From Pseudomonas sp. Bout1 (GTDB lineage: Bacteria; Pseudomonadota; Gammaproteobacteria; Pseudomonadales; Pseudomonadaceae): a stretch of 64,000 nt of DNA. Below, piece after piece: positions 48,135 to 56,781 of the stretch. The notes under the pieces were generated by a model. It saw nothing but the letters and a program-made list of their open reading frames with translations, was not told the DNA's origin and did no database searches. Position numbers and translations under genes: made by a program. The stretch is taken from NCBI RefSeq assembly GCF_034314165.1, contig NZ_JAVIWK010000001.1, positions 2,557,001 to 2,621,000 of the forward strand, written 5' to 3'. The first letter of the stretch is position 1. Each line of letters opens with the position of its first letter.

Positions 48135-48806
48135 ATGTCTGTTTACTTCCCCAACGGGGCAACACTGGCGATCTCGACTGGCTTCGCCGCTGCGAAGGTG
48201 ATCGCCAGCATTACCAATGCCAATCCAGGCGTCGCCACATCCCTTGCCAACGGCTTTGCCAATGGCGACATCCTGCTGATTACTTCCGGCTGGGAAGACA
48301 TCAACGAGCGGGCTGTGCGTGTCTCTGCCGCCGCTGCGGGTGCCTTCACTCTGGAAGGTATCGACACCTCGAACACATCGTTCTTTCCGGATGGCATCAG
48401 CGCCGGCACTGCCAAAAAGGTCACCGGCTGGGTTGCTGTGAACCAGGTGATCGGCAACTCGATGTCCGGCGGTGAGCAGCAGTACTGGACCTACGCACCG
48501 CTCGAGGCGCGCCGAGACAAGCAGATCCCAACTACCAAGAACGCCCAGGCTTTCTCGTTCCAGCTCGCAGACGACGACAGCCTGGCCTGGTACGACGAAC
48601 TCGACAAGGCCGACCGCGAGAAGGAAGTGCGGATCCTGCGGATGTCGCTGCCGAACGGAAAAACGATCTACTACGCCGGCTATCCGTCCTTCAACAAGAG
48701 CCCGACCCTGGTGCGCAACGAAGGTGCCGCCGTTGCTTTCGGCTTCACCATCAACGCTGAAATCACAGCGTATCGCGCCCCTGTTGCGGCCGGCGGCGGG
48801 AACTGA
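48135..48806 (+). CDS. Major tail tube protein
   Basis: A 223-residue protein (MSVYFPNGATLAISTGFAAA). QQYWTYAPLEARRDKQIPTT and SLAWYDELDKADREKEVRIL match siphophage tail tube proteins of the TTP_2/TTP_11 kind. Highly expressed position, with a AAAGAGG site. Confidence 0.85.
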   Translation: MSVYFPNGATLAISTGFAAAKVIASITNANPGVATSLANGFANGDILLITSGWEDINERAVRVSAAAAGAFTLEGIDTSNTSFFPDGISAGTAKKVTGWVAVNQVIGNSMSGGEQQYWTYAPLEARRDKQIPTTKNAQAFSFQLADDDSLAWYDELDKADREKEVRILRMSLPNGKTIYYAGYPSFNKSPTLVRNEGAAVAFGFTINAEITAYRAPVAAGGGN

Positions 48807-48808
48807 TC

Positions 48809-49189
48809 ATGGCAAAGTTCAAAATTGCCCAGGCCCCAACATTCAAGGGGCCGGTAATGATCCCCATCGTTGGCCAGGCGCCTGTGAAGGTTGAATTCAC
48901 CTTCAAGTACCGCGATCGTGTTGATCTTGCCACCCTTTTTGACGAGTGGAACCAGCGCCGCAAAGAGGGTTTTGAGCGCCTTGGCGACAACCCCTCTCTG
49001 TCGGATGTGGTGACTGTCGATACCGAGCAACAGGCACAGCAGATCAAGGATCTGGTCGTCGGCTGGGAATTCGGCGACAAGTTCGACGAGGAAAGCATCA
49101 AGGCGCTGGTGAAATCCTGCCAAGGCACCACCGAGGCTGTTGTCGCGGCCTACGAGGACGCGTACGCCAAAGCCCGATCGGGAAACTGA
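48809..49189 (+). CDS. Tail assembly chaperone G
   Basis: A 126-residue protein (MAKFKIAQAPTFKGPVMIPI) of the tail assembly chaperone family. It ends with the slippery heptamer G-GGA-AAC just before its stop, as in lambda gpG, so a fraction of ribosomes should make the longer GT protein. Confidence 0.85.
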   Translation: MAKFKIAQAPTFKGPVMIPIVGQAPVKVEFTFKYRDRVDLATLFDEWNQRRKEGFERLGDNPSLSDVVTVDTEQQAQQIKDLVVGWEFGDKFDEESIKALVKSCQGTTEAVVAAYEDAYAKARSGN

Positions 49190-49509
49190 TACGCGTCGCA
49201 CGCGCTCTTTACGAGTCTGCGCCAGATGCCGAAAAGCTTGCGGCATACGGCCTGGAACTCTCGGACCTCGACGAAACATTCGAAGTCTGGCCCTGCAACT
49301 GGCCGGCGTTTTACCTGTTCAACAGGATGTCGACTCAGTGGCGGGCGGGCGCCGGCGGCGCGATCGGTCTCGACTACACCTGCATCCGCGACGTGGCCGG
49401 CTTCCTCGGCATCAAGAAAAAGAAACTCGCTGAAATCTTCCCTGACCTTCAGGTGCTGGAAGGCGAAGCCCTGCGCGTTATGGCGGAGGAAAGGGAAAAC
49501 AGCCCGTAA
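48809..49509 (+). CDS. Tail assembly chaperone GT (programmed -1 frameshift)
   Basis: The heptamer GGGAAAC at 49180-49186 lies in the G frame as TCG-GGA-AAC and directly precedes the TGA. A -1 slip continues as KLIRVARALYESAPDAEKLA and on to DFLGIKK-like DUF1799 sequence ending at 49509. The T part has no start codon of its own in a sensible place. Lambda uses the near-identical GGGAAAG at the same point. Confidence 0.85.
49180..49186 (+). other. Slippery site GGGAAAC
   Basis: X-XXY-YYZ heptamer in the correct phase at the end of G; it joins G to the T frame. Confidence 0.85.
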
Positions 49510-49536
49510 CCACGGGCACTTATTCAAGGTGAGTCG

Positions 49537-52500
49537 ATGAATATTGCAGAACTCGGCGTCAAGATCGACTCGGCCGATGCAATCCAGGCAAAAACGAGCC
49601 TGGATGAAATGGCGAAGGCCGGCGGCCGGGCCGAGCAGTCCGCCGCTTCGCTGATGAACGAAATGCAGGCGCTGGAGAAATTACTTTCCACCAGCGCCAA
49701 GACCACGCAGGACCTGGCAAAGCAACGCGATGCGCTCACGAAACTGACGAAGACCGGAGCCTATGGCGAGGCCGAGGCCGCGAAGATCTCGGCGCAGCTC
49801 GATAAGCAGCAGATTGCCCTGGCCAAGTCTGCGATGGATGAGCAGAAGGCCTTGAACAGCCTGCTGGGGGCGATTGACCCGGCTCGCGGCGCTCTGGCCA
49901 AGCTGGACACACAGGTCGAGCAACTGGGCAAACACTTGGACGCCGGCCGCATCAGCCAGGATCAGTACAACACTGCCCTGAGCAAGATCGACAAGGACTA
50001 CGCCAAGCTCGAAAAGACCACCACCGGTTTTGACAAGCTGCGCCTCGGCACCCGCCAGGCGCAGGAAAACGTCGTGCAACTGGGCAATGCGCTGTCCTCG
50101 GGCGACTGGGGTAGCGGCGTGCGTGCCGTTGCTCAGTTGGGCGCCGGGGCTGGCGCAGGTGCTGCCGGGTTGCTCGCCATCCTGGGGCCGCTGGCCCTGG
50201 CCACCGCAGCCGTGGGAGGCTTGGCGGTTGCCTATTACAAGGGCAGCGAGGAGCAGGGCCGCTACAACAAGTCACTGATTCTCACCGGCAACTACGCGGG
50301 CGTGAGCGCCGGCCAGCTCGGCGATATGGCGCGCCAGGTGAGCGCAACGGTCGGCACAACCGGCCAGGCTGCCGCAGTGCTGGCGCTGCTGGCCGAAAAC
50401 GGCAAGATCGCCGGCGAGAGTTTCACCGGCATCACCCAGGCTGCCGTGTCGATGCAGGAAGCCACCGGCAAGGCAGTGAGCGAAACAGTCGCTGAGTTCT
50501 CCAAGCTGGCAGATGACCCGGTAAAGGCTTCTGCTGCGCTGAATGAGCAGTACCACTACCTGACGGCCTCGGTTTACTCGCAGATCGCCGCGCTGGAAGA
50601 GCAGGGCGACCATGCGGGCGCCGTGAAGCTGGCGACCGAATCCTATGCCGATGCGATCAACGAACGTACGCCGAAGATTCTGGAAAATCTGAGCTTCTGG
50701 GAGCGGGCGTACAACGCTGTTGCCCAAGCAGCAGACTCGCTTAAAAACGCTGGCCGCCGCGACATCAACGCGGACATCGAAAACGCCAAAGCCGGGCTTC
50801 TTGAAGCCGAAAGCATGGACGGGTTGTTTCAAAGCCAAAAGTCCAAGGATGCCCTGATTGAGTTCAGGCGCGACCGGCTGAACATGCTGGAGGATGAGAA
50901 GGCCGCCCAGGCGGACATTGCTCAATACGATGGTGACCAAGCCAAGGCCCAACAGGCCGCCGTCACTGCTATGGGAAAAGTCGATGCGCTCACGAAGTCA
51001 TCGTTGACCAACGAGCAGAAGCGCGCCGAGGCCCTGAAGGATTACAAGCGACAACTCGACGACATCCGCAAGGTTGATCCGAAGGATTCGCGACTCGATC
51101 AATCGGCAATCGATAAAAACATTTCCAACATCAACGACAAATTTAAGGACCCGAAGGCGGCTGCAAATCAGGTTGACCTGACCAGTTTTAACAACGCCAA
51201 GAACAACCTGGCGGCCATCGTTGATGAGTACAAAAACACCCAGAAGCAACTGGACGCGGCAGAGAAGGCCGGGCTGATTTCTCACGCCGAATATGCATTG
51301 AAGCGTGAAGCTCTGATCGGCAACCAGCGCGACGAGGTGACCGCAGCCTATGAGGCCGAGATTACAGCGCTGGAGGCCGTCAAAGGCAAGAAGTCCACGA
51401 CTGCTGCCCAGAGCATCCAGTTGGACCAGAAGATCGCTGACGCGCGCGCGGGGATGGTCAAGGCGCAGAAGGAGGCCGACAGCCAGCTTGAGGTGTTGGC
51501 CACAAACGAGACTGGGCGTCTGGCCAAGCAGGAGCGGTCGTTTACGTCGTACGTCCAGGCACTGGGTCAGCAGCAGCGAGCACTGGAGCTTGCCGGCCAA
51601 CGCGCAGTACTCGGCGTGGGCCAGGGTGACCGCCAGAACGCGCTCAACGGCGAACTGAACAGCCAGCAAGACCGGTTTGCGCAGCAGTCACTGGAGTTGG
51701 CCAACCAGAAATCCGACCCGTCGCGCAACATGTCGGAGGAGGAGTTCAATCGTAAGTCCCAGGCACTCGCAGACGCGAACAAGGCCGCCACGGACCAGAT
51801 CCGGCAGAACTACGCGGATGTGGAGGCGGCTCAGGGCGATTGGACGAAGGGCGCGACATCGGCCTGGGACAACTATCTGGATTCGGCGAAGAACATTGCC
51901 GGCCAGACCAAAAGCCTGTTCGGCAATGCCTTCAGCAGCATGGAGGACGCGGTCGTCAACTTCGCAATGACCGGCAAGGCATCGTTCTCGGACTTCGCCA
52001 AGTCGATCCTTGCGGACATGGCGCGGATTGCTACCCGCCAGGCGAGTTCGGCATTGTTGAGCAGCTTAGTTGGCGCAACGGCCCGCTACTTCGGTGGCGG
52101 CGGTGGCTCTGGCGGGGCAAGCCAGGCCGGGTACACCGGTACCGACCTTTCAAACTTCACCCCGGGCAGCATTCAGGCCAAGGGCGGCGCATGGTCTGGC
52201 GGTGTGCAGATGTTCGCCGACGGCGGCGCATTCACCAATTCGGTCGTCAGCAAGCCCACGGCGTTCGGTATGGCCAACGGCAAAACCGGTGTCATGGGCG
52301 AGGCGGGCGATGAGGCAATCATGCCGCTCACTCGCACAGCCAACGGCAAGCTGGGTGTTTCTGCGGTTGGCGGCGGCGGTGGAGGGGTAACCCTCAGCCT
52401 CAGCATGCCGATCATCCTGACGGATCAGGAGGCTGGTCGCCCAGACGGTGCTGAGTTCGATGCCGAACTGTTCCAGCGCAACATGGAGTCGCGCACCCGG

Positions 52501-52572
52501 CAAATCGCAACAGAAGAGATCGCCAAGTCTTGGCGCCAGGGCGGCGTGAGCAGCCGAAACGTAAAAGGATGA
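49537..52572 (+). CDS. Tail tape measure protein
   Basis: A 1011-residue protein. N-terminal part MNIAELGVKIDSADAIQAKT with long coiled coils, a hydrophobic Gly/Ala region about residues 200-236, the lambda H-like block, and a C-terminal region with MTGKASFSDFAKSILADMAR and FADGGAFTNSVVSKPTAFGM. Its length sets tail length; by the lambda rule (about 1.5 angstrom per residue) the tail would be around 150 nm. Confidence 0.9.
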   Translation: MNIAELGVKIDSADAIQAKTSLDEMAKAGGRAEQSAASLMNEMQALEKLLSTSAKTTQDLAKQRDALTKLTKTGAYGEAEAAKISAQLDKQQIALAKSAMDEQKALNSLLGAIDPARGALAKLDTQVEQLGKHLDAGRISQDQYNTALSKIDKDYAKLEKTTTGFDKLRLGTRQAQENVVQLGNALSSGDWGSGVRAVAQLGAGAGAGAAGLLAILGPLALATAAVGGLAVAYYKGSEEQGRYNKSLILTGNYAGVSAGQLGDMARQVSATVGTTGQAAAVLALLAENGKIAGESFTGITQAAVSMQEATGKAVSETVAEFSKLADDPVKASAALNEQYHYLTASVYSQIAALEEQGDHAGAVKLATESYADAINERTPKILENLSFWERAYNAVAQAADSLKNAGRRDINADIENAKAGLLEAESMDGLFQSQKSKDALIEFRRDRLNMLEDEKAAQADIAQYDGDQAKAQQAAVTAMGKVDALTKSSLTNEQKRAEALKDYKRQLDDIRKVDPKDSRLDQSAIDKNISNINDKFKDPKAAANQVDLTSFNNAKNNLAAIVDEYKNTQKQLDAAEKAGLISHAEYALKREALIGNQRDEVTAAYEAEITALEAVKGKKSTTAAQSIQLDQKIADARAGMVKAQKEADSQLEVLATNETGRLAKQERSFTSYVQALGQQQRALELAGQRAVLGVGQGDRQNALNGELNSQQDRFAQQSLELANQKSDPSRNMSEEEFNRKSQALADANKAATDQIRQNYADVEAAQGDWTKGATSAWDNYLDSAKNIAGQTKSLFGNAFSSMEDAVVNFAMTGKASFSDFAKSILADMARIATRQASSALLSSLVGATARYFGGGGGSGGASQAGYTGTDLSNFTPGSIQAKGGAWSGGVQMFADGGAFTNSVVSKPTAFGMANGKTGVMGEAGDEAIMPLTRTANGKLGVSAVGGGGGGVTLSLSMPIILTDQEAGRPDGAEFDAELFQRNMESRTRQIATEEIAKSWRQGGVSSRNVKG

Positions 52573-52575
52573 TTT

Positions 52576-52914
52576 ATGGCAATCGAGCGATTTACCTGGG
52601 CCACTGAAAAGGGCGTTGAGGGGGAGATAAAGCAGCGCGTACGAACCAAGCAGTTTGCTGATGGCTACGCGCAGTCGACCGAGGACGGGATCAACAACAA
52701 ATCTCAGTCCTGGCCGGTCACCTTTACCGGCATGAAGGGCCAGATCAAGGACATCATGGACTTCATTGATCGGCACAAGGGCGCTAAGGGCTTCCTCTGG
52801 GAGCCGCCCCTTGGCGACCTGGGCCTCTACAAGTGCAACGGCTACAAACCAGTGCACCGTGGCGGCCAGGTATACGCGATCACCGCGACCTTCGAACAAA
52901 CCTTTTCACCCTGA
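52576..52914 (+). CDS. Minor tail protein M
   Basis: A 112-residue protein with the Phage_min_tail pattern: FTWATEKGVEGEIKQRVRTK and GAKGFLWEPPLGDLGLYKCN. Lies between tape measure and L, as in lambda. Part of the tail tip. Confidence 0.85.
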   Translation: MAIERFTWATEKGVEGEIKQRVRTKQFADGYAQSTEDGINNKSQSWPVTFTGMKGQIKDIMDFIDRHKGAKGFLWEPPLGDLGLYKCNGYKPVHRGGQVYAITATFEQTFSP

Positions 52915-52925
52915 GATAACCACCC

Positions 52926-53678
52926 ATGGCACTGATCACGGACATCCAGAAACTGGAGCCCGGCGCCGAAATTCGCCTGTTCGAAATTGACGGGACCGAA
53001 TACGGCGCGGATTACCTGCGCTTCCACGGTCACGCCATCCCGCACACGCCGGAGGAACTGCTGGCCTACGAGCATTCGGAGGAGGATCTGCCGGCCAAGT
53101 CGATTTGGTGGCAGGGCGCCGAGTACGCGGCCTGGCCGGTGCAGATCGAAGGCATCGCGTCAGGAAGCGACGGCACGGCCACCAGGCCTACGTTCGCCGC
53201 CGGCAACATCAATGGGCGCGTCACGGCTCTGTGCCTGGCCTTCGAGGACCTGCTGAAGTTCAAGCTGACTGTCCGCGAGACCCTGGCCCAGTACCTGGAT
53301 GCGGCCAACTTCCCTGAGGGCAACCCAACGGCCGATCCGACTCAGGAAGGTTTGGAGATCTGGTACATCGATCAGAAAACCAGCGAGGACGGCGAGGCGG
53401 TGGTCTGGGAGCTGTCGTCCCCGGGCGAGATCGATAACCACGGTCTGCCCGGGAGGCAAATGACGACGTTTTGCCACTGGAGCATGACGGGGGGATATCG
53501 CGGGCCGGACTGTGGCTACACCGGCGCCGCCATGTTCGATGACGAGGACAACCCTACGGATGACCCGGCCCTGGACCAGTGCAAAGGCTGTTTGTCGTCC
53601 TGCAAGAAACGCTTCGGCGAAAACAACGAACTCGCCTTCGGCGGTTTCCCTGCAGTTTCCCTGATAGCCCGGAGCTGA
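52926..53678 (+). CDS. Minor tail protein L
   Basis: A 250-residue tail-tip protein. The four Cys in TFCHWSMTGGYRGPDCGYTG and CKGCLSSCKKRFG match the iron-sulfur cluster binding C-terminus known for lambda gpL. Followed directly by K. Confidence 0.9.
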   Translation: MALITDIQKLEPGAEIRLFEIDGTEYGADYLRFHGHAIPHTPEELLAYEHSEEDLPAKSIWWQGAEYAAWPVQIEGIASGSDGTATRPTFAAGNINGRVTALCLAFEDLLKFKLTVRETLAQYLDAANFPEGNPTADPTQEGLEIWYIDQKTSEDGEAVVWELSSPGEIDNHGLPGRQMTTFCHWSMTGGYRGPDCGYTGAAMFDDEDNPTDDPALDQCKGCLSSCKKRFGENNELAFGGFPAVSLIARS

Positions 53679-53680
53679 CC

Positions 53681-54451
53681 ATGCGCAAGCACATTATTGC
53701 GGCCATCCAGGCGCACGCGGCGGCGCAGTACCCGAAAGAGTGCTGCGGCCTGCTGTTGGCTGTCGGGCGGGCGCAGAAGTACTTACCGTGCCGGAACATC
53801 GCCACGGAGCCGAGTGAAGAGTTCCGGCTCGATCCCGAGGACTACGCGGCAGCGGAAGACTTGGGCGAGGTGATTGGCATTGTCCACTCGCACCCGGACG
53901 CCACCAGTCGTCCCTCGCCGCACGACCTGGCCATGTGCGAGGCCACGGCCTTGCCCTGGCACATCCTGTCGTGGCCAGAGGGCGACCTGCGAACGATCAC
54001 CCCGACGGGCAGCACACCGCTGCTCAAGCGCCCGTTTGTACATGGCGCCTGGGACTGCTGGCAGGTATGCGCAGACTGGTACCAGCGGGAATGGGGTTTG
54101 CAGTTCGAAGCATTCCAGCGCACCGATGGCTGGTGGGAGAGTGCGGACAACGCAAGCTTGTACGAGCAGCACTATGAGGCTGCCGGCTTTGTACGCGTGG
54201 ACCGGCCAGAACGCGGCGACCTGATTGTTATGCATGTCGGCCGGACGCTTCACCCGAATCATGCCGGGATATACCTAGGCACTGATTCGGCGCTGCCCGG
54301 CGAAGACTCAGGCACCCATGGTACCGGGCCTTTTCTCCTGCATCACCTTTACGGCAGACCATCCGAAATCATAGTTTTTGGAGGTCCGTGGATGGATCGA
54401 ACACGTTTGATTCTACGTCATGGGAAAGCCCGGCTGCCGCCGGGCGTTTAG
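53681..54451 (+). CDS. Tail protein K (JAMM plus NlpC/P60)
   Basis: A 256-residue two-domain enzyme. JAMM/MPN motif HSHPDATSRPSPHD (residues about 65-78) and an NlpC/P60 domain with the Cys in GAWDCWQVCADWY (about residue 126) and His in HPNHAGIYLG. It is needed for tail-tip assembly or local peptidoglycan cleavage. In lambda K is followed directly by I; here four cargo genes intervene. Confidence 0.9.
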   Translation: MRKHIIAAIQAHAAAQYPKECCGLLLAVGRAQKYLPCRNIATEPSEEFRLDPEDYAAAEDLGEVIGIVHSHPDATSRPSPHDLAMCEATALPWHILSWPEGDLRTITPTGSTPLLKRPFVHGAWDCWQVCADWYQREWGLQFEAFQRTDGWWESADNASLYEQHYEAAGFVRVDRPERGDLIVMHVGRTLHPNHAGIYLGTDSALPGEDSGTHGTGPFLLHHLYGRPSEIIVFGGPWMDRTRLILRHGKARLPPGV

Positions 54452-54473
54452 TTTCGATTCGTGAATGTAATTT

Positions 54474-54659
54474 TTATGGCTGGCGCTGCTCAAGCTTGAT
54501 CAGCCGCTGATCAATGTTTTCAAAAAGCCTGATTAGATGGTTGAACCCACTAATGGCCTGATCGATGTTTCCACCCTGCCTTTCGACCTCTCGCAAAGAT
54601 TGCTCAAAGTCATTGATGGCGCCCTTGAGCTCGAATTGGAAAGAATTACTGTCAGACAT
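54474..54659 (-). CDS. Small coiled protein in the K-I gap
   Basis: A 61-residue helical protein (MSDSNSFQFELKGAINDFEQ) with a clear GGAGG site. Minus strand, within the tail operon, so an inserted cargo gene. Function unknown. Confidence 0.65.
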   Translation of the reverse strand: MSDSNSFQFELKGAINDFEQSLREVERQGGNIDQAISGFNHLIRLFENIDQRLIKLEQRQP

Positions 54660-54739
54660 TTGACCTCCAGGTCATAAACGCGCCGATATTGGCGCTATCC
54701 CAGTCCTTGGGCTTGCAGGCGTAGGACTGGGGAAATCCT

Positions 54740-54997
54740 TTAGCCTTTCGTTTGGGTTTCGACGATCAATCGCCACCCGATGGTTGTGGACGCCCCGGGG
54801 TGTTGGTGATTGTTCTGGGGAGGGAACTGAGTCCCTCTGTTGGAAGTGATTTCATCGCCGCAACCTTCACACCGGTAAATTCCCGAAGTGGGAACAGTGC
54901 TTCCGATCGGATGGACGGTGTTCCATAGCATGCTTCCCAGAAGCGTCGTTGGCGTCTCGCTGAGATACTGTCGGGTGCCTTGCGTGAAAAGCGCCAT
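54740..54997 (-). CDS. Small zinc-type protein in the K-I gap
   Basis: An 85-residue protein (MALFTQGTRQYLSETPTTLL), with CEGCGDEITSN in the centre, a possible zinc knuckle. Minus strand, GGAC upstream. Function unknown. Confidence 0.6.
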   Translation of the reverse strand: MALFTQGTRQYLSETPTTLLGSMLWNTVHPIGSTVPTSGIYRCEGCGDEITSNRGTQFPPQNNHQHPGASTTIGWRLIVETQTKG

Positions 54998-55133
54998 ATT
55001 CCGTCCTGCCCTGGTTAGAAATGAGGCACAAAGCTACTACGCCGAACCTTTGCCCAGTTACTGGCATTCCATCCACGCTGGATGCCTGGACAGGTACGGG
55101 GTACAGTCAGCCCTTTAAGGAAGAGGGCAAATC

Positions 55134-55664
55134 ATGAAGATGCTGTTTGGTGCTTTGGTATTAGCATTTTTGGCGGGGTGCGCATCGCCACCGCCATTGA
55201 ATTTCTCCGTTCAGGGATTGGAAATGTCGACCAATAAGATCGACGCCGATCTCCGGTCAATGTCCGTTTCGTTCGCGGCTCCAAATGAGGCTCGCGGTGA
55301 AATCCCATCAAGCGGCGAGGAAGTGCCAAGGTTTTGGGAAAGCGGCCTTCGAGAAGGTGTAAATCGAATTTCCGTATTCGACGACGACTCCGCCAACAAG
55401 GTGAATATTTTCGTGAAGATCTCGGAATTGGACATCGCTGGAGGCGGGGTGACAATGACGACCAAGGCCAGGGCGACATATCAAATCGTGAACAGGAAGT
55501 CCGGCAAGATCATCTATGAGAGGGAGGTCTACACGGTTGGGTCGGTGCCTGGTTCTTATGCGTTCTTGGGAGCCACCCGCATAAAAGAGTCCATCAACCG
55601 GGCGGTTCAGGAAAATATTCGCGTTTTCCTGGATGCAATAAGCACCGCCAAGCTAAAAGTGTAA
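55134..55664 (+). CDS. Phage-encoded lipoprotein 1
   Basis: A 176-residue protein with signal peptide and lipobox (MKMLFGALVLAFLAGCASPP, Cys16). The mature part is beta-rich. Likely in the outer membrane. Located in the K-I gap. Phage lipoproteins such as Cor and T5 Llp block receptors against further infection; that role is a guess here. Confidence 0.7.
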   Translation: MKMLFGALVLAFLAGCASPPPLNFSVQGLEMSTNKIDADLRSMSVSFAAPNEARGEIPSSGEEVPRFWESGLREGVNRISVFDDDSANKVNIFVKISELDIAGGGVTMTTKARATYQIVNRKSGKIIYEREVYTVGSVPGSYAFLGATRIKESINRAVQENIRVFLDAISTAKLKV

Positions 55665-55696
55665 GGCGAGAGCCTATAGCCTCAAGAGGGAACGAC

Positions 55697-56047
55697 ATGC
55701 GGATTTTGATAGTGGCGGTAGCGGTGGCGATGCTGGCGGGGTGTATGGCGCCGACGATGAACGAGGCTCGCCAAGAAGGGCCGTACAAGGTACTGGCCTC
55801 TCAGAAATCCGACGCCGCGCTGGCTAAGTGCGTCCAGTACGAATGGCAGAATCAGCCAATCTTCGGCGGTACGCCAGGGGCCACGCTTCAGCCAGGGCGC
55901 GACACCGGATATACAGTATTCACTGAGGGCTCTCAGTACTTCGTTGATATCCAGCCTAAGGGTTCAGGCTCTGAGGCCAAGTATTACGTGGTGGTCGGTA
56001 ACTGGATCGCCAATAAACGACTGACGGCATTGCAAGGCTGCCTGTAG
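55697..56047 (+). CDS. Phage-encoded lipoprotein 2
   Basis: A 116-residue protein with a lipobox (MRILIVAVAVAMLAGCMAPT, Cys16). Mature part YKVLASQKSDAALAKCVQYE, then GRDTGYTVFTEGSQYFVDIQ. It resembles small chromosomal pseudomonad lipoproteins. Gap gene between K and I. Confidence 0.7.
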   Translation: MRILIVAVAVAMLAGCMAPTMNEARQEGPYKVLASQKSDAALAKCVQYEWQNQPIFGGTPGATLQPGRDTGYTVFTEGSQYFVDIQPKGSGSEAKYYVVVGNWIANKRLTALQGCL

Positions 56048-56065
56048 CCGCACATCAAATTGTTC

Positions 56066-56092
56066 AAGGCTCGCTTCGGCGGGCTTTTTTAT
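56066..56092 (+). terminator. Terminator with UUCG loop and TTATTGCC joint
   Basis: GCTCGC-TTCG-GCGGGC hairpin (with one G-U pair) then T6ATTGCCTGGAGA, running into the ribosome site of gene I. Confidence 0.75.
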
Positions 56093-56110
56093 TGCCTGGA
56101 GAGAAAGCAT

Positions 56111-56722
56111 ATGGCGGCACTTGCCATCAATTATCAGCCTATGACAACGATTCTGCTCTATGGCCAGCTCCGGCAGTTTGGCCGGTCTTTCCGGATGGCA
56201 GTGAGGACACCGGCCGAGGCCGTCAAGGCTCTATGTGTTCAAATACCGGGGTTCGAGCGCTTCCTTTCCAATGCCAAATCCAGGGGAATCGAGTTCGCCG
56301 TATTCCGCGGCGCGACGAACCTGGCGGAAAAGGAACTGGGGTTCGTCGGTGAAGGGGATATCCGTATAGCCCCCGTCATCACCGGCAGCAAGCGCGCAGG
56401 AGCACTCCAAACCATTATCGGGGCCGTGCTGATCGTTGTCGGCGCGGTGATTACCGGGGGCACCTTCGGCGCAGGCGCTCCGTTTGGTTCGGCCTTGATC
56501 ATGATGGGGGGCTCGATGGTGCTGGGTGGCGTAATTCAAATGCTCAGTCCACAGGCCGGCGGCCTAAAGACCAGCGCTGCGCCAGAAAATACGCCCGGCT
56601 ACGCATTCGGTAGCGCCAAGAACACCACGGCATCCGGTAACCCGGTACCGCTCTGCATCGGAGAGCGCCGCTGGGGAGGTGCAATCATCAGTGCCGCCAT
56701 CTACGCCGAAGACCAGATGTAG
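56111..56722 (+). CDS. Tail assembly protein I
   Basis: A 203-residue protein of the lambda I type: LLYGQLRQFGRSFRMAVRTP at the start, two hydrophobic segments (IIGAVLIVVGAVITGG, SALIMMGGSMVLGGVI) and ENTPGYAFGSAKNTTASGNP at the end, the region that precedes J. ATG at 56111; an internal Met at 56141 is also possible. Confidence 0.85.
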   Translation: MAALAINYQPMTTILLYGQLRQFGRSFRMAVRTPAEAVKALCVQIPGFERFLSNAKSRGIEFAVFRGATNLAEKELGFVGEGDIRIAPVITGSKRAGALQTIIGAVLIVVGAVITGGTFGAGAPFGSALIMMGGSMVLGGVIQMLSPQAGGLKTSAAPENTPGYAFGSAKNTTASGNPVPLCIGERRWGGAIISAAIYAEDQM

Positions 56723-56743
56723 CCAACACCTGAAGCACCGCAG

Positions 56744-56766
56744 CCGCCCACGAGGCGGTTTTTTAT
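56744..56766 (+). terminator. Terminator with TTATTGCC joint before J
   Basis: CCGCC-CACGA-GGCGG hairpin, then T6ATTGCCTGGAGAAAAGC leading straight into the ATG of J. Confidence 0.75.
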
Positions 56767-56781
56767 TGCCTGGAGAAAAGC

